Of a DNA stretch of 64,000 bases, positions 51,061-58,740 are shown in pieces. Positions within the stretch are counted from its first letter, which is position 1. Each line of letters opens with the position of its first letter. The translations under genes were made by a program, and so were the position numbers. The notes beneath the pieces were generated by a model, which saw only the letters and a program-made list of their open reading frames with translations, searched no databases and was not told the DNA's origin. Source of the DNA: Clostridia bacterium (GTDB lineage Bacteria > Bacillota > Clostridia > Oscillospirales > CAG-272); assembly GCA_017461945.1 (NCBI GenBank), contig JAFTSB010000023.1, forward strand, positions 1 through 64,000. Direction: 5' to 3'.

Positions 51061-52581
51061 TCATGCCAGCTTGACCTCGATGGCGGCAACCGATGCGCGA
51101 GGGATCTTGATAGCGCGCACGGGCATCTCCACAGGAGCTGCAGGAACCAATTTGTCGGGTTCCTCAAAGGTGTTGACGGTGTCGGGATCGTCAGCGTGCA
51201 GAATGGTCACCTTGGCCATGCCATTGGCCTTGCCGCCCACGATCTCCAGATGGATAGTCTCGTCCTTTTTCAGGTCGGCATTGGTCAGCGTAACGGTCAG
51301 AACGCCATCCTTGACGCTGGCCGAGGTGGTAAACTGCTTGACGGTTTGTTCGGTCTTGTCCTTGGGAGAATGATACGTAATGGTGGGATTCTCAATAGCA
51401 GTGCGGATAGCGGTTGCGCCCATGTGACCCTTAAACATATCAAACACGTGATAGGCAGGGGTGGTGATACAATGCTCGCCGCCGGCCAGGAACAGGCTTT
51501 GAATGTTGTTCATCAGCTGTGCCACGTTAGTCATGCGGATCTTGTCGCAGTTGTTGTTGAACATATTGAGATTCAAGCCAACCACCAACGCATCGCGCAT
51601 GGTACACTGCTGCTCATAAAGATTCATGCCGTTAGAGGGGCCGCTACCGCCCTGGGAGGGTCTGCCGCCCTTGTGCCAAGCGCCCCATTCGTCGATAACC
51701 AGCTTGGCTTGATCCTGCATACCGTATCCCACGATAAAGCCCCAAGCCTTGTCGATGACCTGCTGCATTTTATCGGCGCGGCGCATCTGCTCGTACCACA
51801 GGTCGCTATCGTAGCCGCGACATTCCAAGCCACCGCAGTAATAGTGGAGCGTGTAGCCTGCCATTTTGCTGTAGTGCAGCTTGCGCAGCTCACCAAGGCA
51901 ACGCTTGGTCCAATCATCGCTATCCATGCCATTGGCACCCGACACAAAGAGCTCGCCGCCCATAAAACGAGTCAGATTATAAAGAACAGCCGCATACTTG
52001 CGATACTCGTGGGCATAGACCTCGGGGGTCATCTCGCCACCGCCGCCCCAGGTCTCGTTGCCAACGCCCCAATACTTGATGTTGAAGGGCTCGGGAGAGC
52101 CGTTCTTCTCGCGTTCCAGTGCGAGCGTAGTGGAGCCGCGAGGAGAGTTGCAGTAATCCATCCAGTCGCGGATATCCATGGGGGTCATGGAGGTGATATT
52201 AGCAGCAAAGTAAGGCTCGGCGCCAATCAGGCGGCACAGCTCCACAAACTCGTGAGTGCCGACTTGATTGGACTCCATACGACCATCCTCGTAATCCCAC
52301 CAGCTATGACGCTTGGGGCGCAGCTCACGGGGGCCAATGCCGTCACGCCAGTTATAGACCTCAGCAAAGCAGCCGCCCGGCCAGCGCAGCACGGGAATGC
52401 GAATGGCGCGCAGCTTTTCGATAGCATCCTTTCGAAAGCCCTTGATGTTGGGCACGTCGGATTCTTCGCCGACCCAAAGGCCGTCATAGAACACACCGCC
52501 GATATGCTCGGAAAAATGGCCATAGATATCGGGGTTGATGGTACCGAGCTCCTCGGGGAGCATTGCATACAGTTTTTTCAT
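51061..52581 (-). CDS. Alpha-L-arabinofuranosidase, glycoside hydrolase family 51
   Basis: The 506 residues match GH51: YGHFSEHIGGVFYDGLWVG at the start, RWPGGCFAEVYNWRDGIGP, the acid/base in YWGVGNETWGGGG, and the nucleophile Glu in LVIDEWGAWHK. No signal peptide is present, so it acts inside the cell on imported arabino-oligosaccharides. It is the last gene of the GRE operon, 48 bases after GH36. It releases L-arabinose from arabinan, arabinogalactan or arabinoxylan fragments. Confidence 0.93.
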   Translation of the reverse strand: MKKLYAMLPEELGTINPDIYGHFSEHIGGVFYDGLWVGEESDVPNIKGFRKDAIEKLRAIRIPVLRWPGGCFAEVYNWRDGIGPRELRPKRHSWWDYEDGRMESNQVGTHEFVELCRLIGAEPYFAANITSMTPMDIRDWMDYCNSPRGSTTLALEREKNGSPEPFNIKYWGVGNETWGGGGEMTPEVYAHEYRKYAAVLYNLTRFMGGELFVSGANGMDSDDWTKRCLGELRKLHYSKMAGYTLHYYCGGLECRGYDSDLWYEQMRRADKMQQVIDKAWGFIVGYGMQDQAKLVIDEWGAWHKGGRPSQGGSGPSNGMNLYEQQCTMRDALVVGLNLNMFNNNCDKIRMTNVAQLMNNIQSLFLAGGEHCITTPAYHVFDMFKGHMGATAIRTAIENPTITYHSPKDKTEQTVKQFTTSASVKDGVLTVTLTNADLKKDETIHLEIVGGKANGMAKVTILHADDPDTVNTFEEPDKLVPAAPVEMPVRAIKIPRASVAAIEVKLA

Positions 52582-52629
52582 TGTTTGACTCCTTTTGTGT
52601 AAAAATTGATAAACGGTTTGTAATTTTTG

Positions 52630-54666
52630 TCACAGATACAGGATCTCTGTTTCGTCCGGCGACAGGTGGAACACCGTGATGCTGCCCTGCTTCTCGCCCT
52701 CCACACGCGGGCGGCGATTGGTGGCGATGGCATCCACACCCACAAAGGCGACCGTGCCGCCCTCATACAGCTTGACGCCCTTGGCGTTTTTGCGCAGAAG
52801 TGCCTTGGGGGAAATGAATTTATCGATGCGTCCAAGGGGTGTTACAGCGGTGCGAAGCGGATAGAAAACATACAGCCCGAAAGCATCGTTATCCGGGAGC
52901 TTTACGGAAAGGGATTCTCCCTTTTCTAAAACGAAGGTCTCGCCCGTCAGCTGCTCGCGCACAAAATAGCGCCCGACAGCAAGTCCCATTTCGGCAGCGG
53001 TGACCGTTCCCTGCTGGGCTTGGTTTTCGTGGTGAATGTTGAACGCCGCCAGCAATCCGCAACCGTTGGCTCTACCACTAATAAACAGCGGATGCTCTGC
53101 GGTGGTCGGATCGTCCACAAGGCATTTTTCAATGGGAGTAGCCAGCACATCGGGGCGTAATATCCGTCCGTCCGCAAAGCAGAGGGGCTGAAGCACCTCG
53201 GCGCGGGAGCGGCCAATCTTGTCGCTGACATAGATCGGGCCACCGGATATCGCGCGGCAAATACTATTTTTCAGTGCCTGGCCGTCATCGGTCCACCACA
53301 TATCCCAGTCGCTGTAATGGAACTGCCCTTGAAACAAGGAATTGTAGGCGCATTGCTGAATGTGCTTGGCGAACCATTCGCGGTTTTCGGGTTGAAAATC
53401 ACCCGAGCAGCGGGAAATGGCGCTTTTGCGGCGATTCCACATCGACTCATTTCCCATGCCCATGCAGTTGATCAGAGCATCGCCAAAGTGCGCCTCGGTG
53501 ACATCCTCAATGGCACCTTGAATGGCTTTGGATGCCACACCGACGGGGTAATAGGGGCTGTATTTGGTGCGATAATGCGTTTGATTATCCACCTTGATAA
53601 AATCGGCGCCGGCACTCTTCAGCATATCCTGCATGGCCGTATGGAAGCGGCGAGCTGCCGCCGGCTCAGGCTTGACCACAAGGTTGTCGTTTGGTAAGGA
53701 AATCAGGATATCGTCCAGCTCTTTTGCCAACGGCCCCTGTGGGTCAATACCCTTCCAATAACCGGTGGTAGGGTACCAGACACCCACGGTCAGCCCCTCG
53801 GCATGGAGCTTTTCGATGGCGCGGCCAAGGCCACCGGGAAAGCGGTCGGGATCGGCCTCCATGGCATACATCGTGCTTTGATGCATGATCTTGACCATAT
53901 CATGGGTGGTCATCTCCTCGGGCAGACCCTTGATCCCCTTAACGTGCGCCCACATATCATCCAAAATGCACCAGCGCACCGGGATATTCTTTTCCTTGAA
54001 TTCTGCCACCTTCGAAAGCAGTCGATCCTCACTGATGTGGCAGCGCATCGCATCCCATGAGCACCAGCCGAGATATTCAAAAACCTCAGGATAGGGTTTG
54101 CGATAAACCGTCATCACCCGGCCCCCCAACAGCTTTTCGGCAGCCTCGGCAGCCTTTTTCAAAAGCGCGTGGGGATCCTTGCCCGAAAAATGGAGTAGCA
54201 CGGGGGTTTCATTCAGGGTGTTTTCCCCTTCGGAATAGGAAGCAATGTCGGCCTCTAAGCCCTGCTCGCCGCCGCGAAGTGTGCAGTTGAACACATCACC
54301 GCACAGCGACCACAGCACGCGCCAGCGATTACCCTCGCGATACAAAAGCGCCTGTGTGCGCTTGGGAACGGCAGAAAGCACATTTCCAAAGGCGGGGCGG
54401 CACCAATAGGCACAGCGCATATAGTAGGCCAGATAGGGTACATCCTTTTGTCGGAAATGCAAGGTGATGCCCTGCTCCGCATCAAAGCGTTCCCCCTGCT
54501 TTTTCAAGGCAGCAGAAGCGTAAAGGACATAGCCACCCTCGCAATTCACATAGCGGAGATTGGCAACGGCATGGCGGCAAACGTGTTGTCCACCCTGCCC
54601 TTTATGCAAAGAAAAACGCTGACCGTCGGTGTTTTTTACCGACATTTTGATGCTTTGAAAGATCAT
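52630..54666 (-). CDS. Glycoside hydrolase family 36 protein, raffinose-synthase/Sip1-like
   Basis: The 678 residues resemble the Sip1/raffinose-synthase branch of GH36: YLGWCSWDAMRCHISED, CILDDMWAHVKG, VGVWYPTTGYW, the putative nucleophile in ADFIKVDNQTHYR, and the acid/base region FHYSDWDMWW. It has no signal peptide. Plant members move galactosyl units, and bacterial ones are likely alpha-galactosidases. It overlaps the HAD gene by four bases and precedes GH51, so the pair would release galactose and arabinose. Confidence 0.88.
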   Translation of the reverse strand: MIFQSIKMSVKNTDGQRFSLHKGQGGQHVCRHAVANLRYVNCEGGYVLYASAALKKQGERFDAEQGITLHFRQKDVPYLAYYMRCAYWCRPAFGNVLSAVPKRTQALLYREGNRWRVLWSLCGDVFNCTLRGGEQGLEADIASYSEGENTLNETPVLLHFSGKDPHALLKKAAEAAEKLLGGRVMTVYRKPYPEVFEYLGWCSWDAMRCHISEDRLLSKVAEFKEKNIPVRWCILDDMWAHVKGIKGLPEEMTTHDMVKIMHQSTMYAMEADPDRFPGGLGRAIEKLHAEGLTVGVWYPTTGYWKGIDPQGPLAKELDDILISLPNDNLVVKPEPAAARRFHTAMQDMLKSAGADFIKVDNQTHYRTKYSPYYPVGVASKAIQGAIEDVTEAHFGDALINCMGMGNESMWNRRKSAISRCSGDFQPENREWFAKHIQQCAYNSLFQGQFHYSDWDMWWTDDGQALKNSICRAISGGPIYVSDKIGRSRAEVLQPLCFADGRILRPDVLATPIEKCLVDDPTTAEHPLFISGRANGCGLLAAFNIHHENQAQQGTVTAAEMGLAVGRYFVREQLTGETFVLEKGESLSVKLPDNDAFGLYVFYPLRTAVTPLGRIDKFISPKALLRKNAKGVKLYEGGTVAFVGVDAIATNRRPRVEGEKQGSITVFHLSPDETEILYL

Positions 54667-55340
54667 TGATCCAACACCTCGCGCCAGATCTGCTTCATGT
54701 TTTTAAAGTCAGGCTCGGCAACCACAACGCCGGGATAGGAAAGCAAGCGCTCGGCACTGACCTCAGTGGTGATCGCCACGATCTTGCCAATGCCGGCGGC
54801 GTGTGCCGCACGGACACCCGAAAGAGAATCTTCAAACACCACACAATCTGCGGGATCGCGCCCCAAGACCTTAGCGGCGCGCAGATAGCCATCGGGGGCA
54901 GGCTTGCCCGGAAAGGTACCGTCATCCAGCACCACACGGGAACGATCAAACCATTTGGAAAGGCCAAACTCGGCAAAGTAGAAATCCACGTTGGAATATT
55001 CCGAGCCCGTGGCAATGGTGAAATCGACGCCCTGCTCCTTCAAAAAGTCCAGGAATTCGACGGCACCGGCAATCAGATGGAAGGTAGCAGGATCCTCACG
55101 GCAAATGTCGCGGTAGGTGCCCTCCTTTTCCAAGGTGCGCTCGGCAATGATCTCGTCGGCCGTATCGGCACCGAATACCCGGCGCAGAATGTAATCGTTG
55201 GTGCGGCCGAGATAGTAAGCGCGCAGCTCCTCGTCGTCTACGCTTCTACCGTACTTGGCAAGAAAGCGTTTCCACGCCTCGCGATGCTTATCCGAGTCGG
55301 AAAACAGGGTGCCGTTAAAGTCGAAAATGACAGATCTCAT
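54663..55340 (-). CDS. HAD-superfamily hydrolase, beta-phosphoglucomutase-like, with a DxN motif
   Basis: This 225-residue protein starts at 55340 behind GGAGG. It has the HAD core SVIFDFNGTLF, then IATGSEYSNVDFYF, GKPAPDGYLRAAKVLG, and VFEDSLSGVRAAHAAG. The second Asp of the DxD motif, which is the general acid in phosphatases and mutases, is Asn here. The nucleophile Asp and Lys are kept. It could be a slow phosphatase or act on an unusual substrate. Four-base overlap with GH36 links it to the sugar operon. Confidence 0.85.
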   Translation of the reverse strand: MRSVIFDFNGTLFSDSDKHREAWKRFLAKYGRSVDDEELRAYYLGRTNDYILRRVFGADTADEIIAERTLEKEGTYRDICREDPATFHLIAGAVEFLDFLKEQGVDFTIATGSEYSNVDFYFAEFGLSKWFDRSRVVLDDGTFPGKPAPDGYLRAAKVLGRDPADCVVFEDSLSGVRAAHAAGIGKIVAITTEVSAERLLSYPGVVVAEPDFKNMKQIWREVLDQ

Positions 55341-55356
55341 GGTTTTTCCTCCGTTT

Positions 55357-56190
55357 TTATGAATGAGCGTCCCGACGAAGAGTGGCATTTTGAAACATTG
55401 CCGTATCGATCGGGTTATTTTCTTGTTTGGAGATCAAATGGGTAAATTGCTTGCCGACAGAGGGATATTTTGCCCCTGCCATACGGTTATACGGCAGCAG
55501 CTCCACCGGGGAATCCCCCACCAAGGCGGCAATGGCAGATAGATTTTCAGGGGTATCGGTGATATCGGGGATCAACGGCACGCGAATAAGGTGGGGCTTG
55601 CCGCTTGCCTTCAATCGCCGCAGATTTTCCAAAATGGGGGTATTGTCCACGCCGGTATAGCGGCGATGAGCGCCGGGATCGGCCAGCTTGATATCCAGCA
55701 TGACCAGATCGACCATCTCCATCATTTTTAAAAAAACATCTGCCGATGTATAGCCGCAGGTCTCGACGGCTTTGTGCACCGGCAAAAGCCCCAACAGCTC
55801 AAAAACGAACTCATGCTGCAAAAGGGGTTCACCGCCCGACAGCGTGACACCGCCCCCGGAGCTTTCAAAAAGATCGGCATCCCGCAAAAGGCGCTTGGCA
55901 AGACTTTCAGCATCCCACACGCGCCCCAGCTCCTCTACCAGCCCCATTGGGCAAGCGTGTAAACAACGCTCCAGCCCTTGACAGTCGGAATGGTTGCAGG
56001 GGATGCGGCAACGGCCGCACTGCAGGCACCCCCTTTGTCTGATCAGAACCCCCCTGCCCGGTTCCAGCCCCTCCGGGTTGTGACACCACACACACCGCAA
56101 AGGGCAACCGCGCAAAAACACGGTGGTTCGGATGCCGGGGCCATCGTTGACCGAGAACTCTTTGATATCAAAAATGTGACCCGTTTTCAT
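55357..56190 (-). CDS. Glycyl-radical enzyme activase (radical SAM)
   Basis: The 277 residues start with HIFDIKEFSVNDGPGIRTT and carry CPLRCVWCHNPEG, the CxxxCxxC 4Fe-4S site. A ferredoxin-like Cys-rich insert (RGCLQCGRCRIPCNH, then CLHACPMG) is typical of activases for dehydratase-type enzymes rather than the short PFL activase. GGGVTLSGGEPLLQ and MLDIKLADPGAHRRYTG follow. It makes the glycyl radical in its partner. A TTG at 56202 overlaps the partner's stop and could be the start. Confidence 0.9.
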   Translation of the reverse strand: MKTGHIFDIKEFSVNDGPGIRTTVFLRGCPLRCVWCHNPEGLEPGRGVLIRQRGCLQCGRCRIPCNHSDCQGLERCLHACPMGLVEELGRVWDAESLAKRLLRDADLFESSGGGVTLSGGEPLLQHEFVFELLGLLPVHKAVETCGYTSADVFLKMMEMVDLVMLDIKLADPGAHRRYTGVDNTPILENLRRLKASGKPHLIRVPLIPDITDTPENLSAIAALVGDSPVELLPYNRMAGAKYPSVGKQFTHLISKQENNPIDTAMFQNATLRRDAHS

Positions 56191-56198
56191 ATTTTTGA

Positions 56199-58172
56199 TC
56201 AAACGGTATATTCTTGGCGAGCGATCACGTGATCCTGGTATTCCTTATCCAGCTCCACGAAATAGGCGCTCCAGCCCCAGATACGCACCACAAGCTGGGC
56301 GTATTGCTCGGGATGCTGTTGGGCGGCCTTCATCTTGTCAGCATTCACAGCATTAAGCTGCATCTGGTGGCCACCCTTCATCACAAAGAAGCGCACCAGC
56401 TCTGCCAGCTTATCAATACTATCCGGAGCCTGGAACATCGAAGCGGCAAACTCCAATGTCAGGGGGCCGCCGTTGCAGGCACGGGCGACATGTTGCTTGG
56501 TAAAGGAACGGATCACCGAGGTGGGACCGTCAATTTTAGCAAACAGATTGGGGGAGAAGTTCGTGCCGAAGGGCTCGCCGCGGCGGCGACCGTCGGCGGT
56601 CGCACCCACCTCTGCGGCGTGCCACAGGTAGTACATTGCCGTGCCGGTGCCGGCGCGATAAATGCCACCATAGGCATTCTTGTGTCCTGCCAGGCCGTCG
56701 GCAAAATCATCCAGCAATCGGGTGGCCAGCAGGTCGGGCAGGTCGTGATCGCACCCCATCTTGGGGGATTCGTAACGGAGCAGGCGCAACAGCTCGGGGT
56801 CGCTTGCAAAATCATCATCCAACCCGGCAATCAAGCGAGCCGGCGCGATATCCTTTTTTTCAAATACGTGGGTGCCAATCGCCGCCAAGGCATCGGCGGC
56901 AGAGGCAATGCCGGTACCGTGGAAGCCAAAATTACGATAGCGACGATCGGTGATCAGCATATCCATCAAGGGCGAGGGCAGGAAGGGTGCCGCACTCTTT
57001 AAGGCGGTCATTTCGGTTGCTGTGGCCTTGACAGCGGCATCAATTTCGCCCATAAATGCATCAAAATCCGCACACGTATGCAATTTTTCACGCACCGTCT
57101 GATCCACCACCGAGGGGAAATTGAGCGCGCCGATGTTGACGATCTCATAGCCGTATTTGGGGATAATGAACTCCCAGCAAGCGGCCACTACGTAATCGCA
57201 GGCATCCTCGTGCGAGTAGCCGTATGCTTCCAGCGCAGGGATGACCACATCATCGTTGCTGTACTGGGGAAAGCCAAGGCCGGCCTTGGTCAGCTCACTA
57301 CCCAGGCGATAGACCTCGATAGGCGTATTTTTAGACACGCGGAGGTTGATCTTGGGGTCGATCATCAAAAGGCTTTTGCTGGCGCGCAGACACATGGCAG
57401 AAAGTGCATTAAAGCAATCCTTTCCTGCAGCATCACAGCCACCCAGCACCATGCTTTGACCGTTATCACCCTGCTGTACGCCGGGGTACAGGTCACTATC
57501 CTTGTTAAAGGAAAGGAAGAAATCCTCCAGCAGCTCCTGCGCCTCCTGCTCGGTCAAGCGACCTGCGGCAAGATCCCCTGCCAGATAGGGATACATATAC
57601 TGATCAAAGCGACCCACCGTGTTGTGATAACAGCCCTCCAGCCACAGGGAGAAGTGCAGAATGCGGAAGAACTGCAGTGCCTCACGAAAGGTGGTAGCGC
57701 CCTGATGCGGAACGCGAGCCAGCACAGTGGCGATGTCGTCTCTCCCCTGCTGCAGCGCGGTGTGGCGATAACGCTCACACAAGTCGAAGATCGCGTCGAT
57801 CTCGCGTTTTCCATACTCGTTGACCTGCTCTCTCACAGTGTCCAAGCCCGTTGCGACGAGTCGGGCGTAATCGCCACACAGATTAGAGGTGTAGCCCAAC
57901 TCATGCACGTAACCATGCTCGGCGCGGTAGGTACTCCACTCCTCCTCGGTCAGCACATCGGGGGTCTTACCCGTCGTGCGCAGGAAAACGATCTGCTCCC
58001 CCTCCAGAATATGGGGCTCCTGCGCGGCCATCAACATTTCAAAACGGGCGGTGATCCGTTCGGCATAAGGGGTGCCGGCCGCTGCAAAGGCTGCCGCAAA
58101 GTCCGTGGTCACTTCCGCACGAAAGCTGTGGTGTTTTTTTTGCAAAATAAAGTTGTAAAGAGACTGATTCAT
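56199..58172 (-). CDS. Glycyl-radical enzyme of unassigned type, with a Cys-Trp-Glu active site
   Basis: This 657-residue protein starts at 58172 behind AGAGGAG. The C-terminus is unmistakable: GGHQMQLNAVNADKMKAAQQ, then the radical site RIWGWSAYFVEL with Gly at 633, then ARQEYTV. The thiyl Cys is about residue 332 in DYVVAACWEFIIPKYG. Dehydratase-type enzymes use GCVE, PFL uses CC, and this protein has ACWE, keeping the Glu two residues on. The usual RVxGYS is RIWGWS. It is shorter than most relatives (about 750-850 residues). The context suggests a sugar- or polyol-derived substrate. I cannot name it. Confidence 0.88.
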   Translation of the reverse strand: MNQSLYNFILQKKHHSFRAEVTTDFAAAFAAAGTPYAERITARFEMLMAAQEPHILEGEQIVFLRTTGKTPDVLTEEEWSTYRAEHGYVHELGYTSNLCGDYARLVATGLDTVREQVNEYGKREIDAIFDLCERYRHTALQQGRDDIATVLARVPHQGATTFREALQFFRILHFSLWLEGCYHNTVGRFDQYMYPYLAGDLAAGRLTEQEAQELLEDFFLSFNKDSDLYPGVQQGDNGQSMVLGGCDAAGKDCFNALSAMCLRASKSLLMIDPKINLRVSKNTPIEVYRLGSELTKAGLGFPQYSNDDVVIPALEAYGYSHEDACDYVVAACWEFIIPKYGYEIVNIGALNFPSVVDQTVREKLHTCADFDAFMGEIDAAVKATATEMTALKSAAPFLPSPLMDMLITDRRYRNFGFHGTGIASAADALAAIGTHVFEKKDIAPARLIAGLDDDFASDPELLRLLRYESPKMGCDHDLPDLLATRLLDDFADGLAGHKNAYGGIYRAGTGTAMYYLWHAAEVGATADGRRRGEPFGTNFSPNLFAKIDGPTSVIRSFTKQHVARACNGGPLTLEFAASMFQAPDSIDKLAELVRFFVMKGGHQMQLNAVNADKMKAAQQHPEQYAQLVVRIWGWSAYFVELDKEYQDHVIARQEYTV

Positions 58173-58212
58173 AACTCCTCTTTTCCGGTGGCAAATCTTG
58201 AATTCGCCATCC

Positions 58213-58230
58213 AACATTATCGTTAATGTT
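58213..58230 (-). promoter_or_regulatory. LacI-type operator just downstream of the GRE promoter
   Basis: AACATTATCGTTAATGTT is an 18-base inverted repeat with one mismatch pair and a central CG, as in LacI/GalR-family operators. It touches the -10 and would block transcription when bound. A LacI-family gene starts at 63257, but its target is not known. Confidence 0.6.
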
Positions 58231-58259
58231 ATTATACCACAAACGAGTCGGTTTGTCAA
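58231..58259 (-). promoter_or_regulatory. Promoter of the GRE operon
   Basis: On the minus strand TTGACA (58254-58259) and TATAAT (58231-58236) are 17 bases apart, a consensus promoter. Confidence 0.88.
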
Positions 58260-58261
58260 TA

Positions 58262-58281
58262 ATTGTTATGAATATAACAAT
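58262..58281 (-). promoter_or_regulatory. Rex-like palindrome upstream of the GRE promoter
   Basis: ATTGTTATGAATATAACAAT has perfect eight-base arms around GAAT. It resembles the redox-sensing Rex site TTGTTAA-N4-TTAACAA, differing only in the innermost base of each arm. It lies immediately before the -35. Confidence 0.5.
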
Positions 58282-58345
58282 AAATACTGAACATTGCAAA
58301 GCCGTTTCGTTTTTGCAAATGATTTGTAACAATTTGGAAAAAGTA

Positions 58346-58374
58346 TTGACCCGCCCGAAAATATAGGCTATAAT
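58346..58374 (+). promoter_or_regulatory. Promoter of the 49-residue protein gene
   Basis: TTGACC at 58346-58351 and TATAAT at 58369-58374 are 17 bases apart. Confidence 0.85.
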
Positions 58375-58403
58375 GGCTAGGCAATACCCCAGGAGGAATA
58401 CCC

Positions 58404-58553
58404 ATGAAAAAAGCAGTTGACAGGCCTCCGGTCAGCAAGACCGAACAACGTGCCAAAGAGTTGAAGCAATCCACCAAGACCCTTTCGCGGATCCTACGCG
58501 CCAAAGAAGCCGAGCGGCGGCGCGCGCGTGTTCCCAAAGACAAAATAATATGA
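58404..58553 (+). CDS. 49-residue basic protein, function unknown
   Basis: AGGAGG lies ten bases before the ATG, a near-consensus promoter lies 30 bases upstream, and a strong terminator follows the TGA by a dozen bases, so this looks like a real monocistronic gene. The protein (MKKAVDRPPVSKTEQRAKEL onward, ending VPKDKII) is rich in Lys and Arg, with a central run AKEAERRRARV likely to form an amphipathic helix. No Cys, no signal peptide. I recognise no family. Basic charge suggests nucleic-acid or ribosome binding. Confidence 0.75.
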   Translation: MKKAVDRPPVSKTEQRAKELKQSTKTLSRILRAKEAERRRARVPKDKII

Positions 58554-58563
58554 TGTAACACAC

Positions 58564-58592
58564 AAAGGCAACCGCCGTGGCGGTTGCCTTTT
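58564..58592 (+). terminator. Terminator of the 49-residue protein gene
   Basis: AAAGGCAACCGCC (58564-58576) pairs with GGCGGTTGCCTTT around GT, followed by TTT. Confidence 0.93.
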
Positions 58593-58667
58593 TTGTCAAA
58601 AAGGGGGATTCCGTCAAATACCACAAGGGGTATGGCGCTTTTTTTGTAAAAATTGGCGCTCTCCCTA

Positions 58668-58696
58668 TTGGCAAACGTTAAGAAAAGTGATATAAT
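58668..58696 (+). promoter_or_regulatory. Promoter of typA
   Basis: TTGGCA at 58668-58673 and TATAAT at 58691-58696 are 17 bases apart. Confidence 0.8.
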
Positions 58697-58740
58697 ATAT
58701 GTTTGTTTGAAGAATTTTGTAAAATGAGAGGTATGCAATT

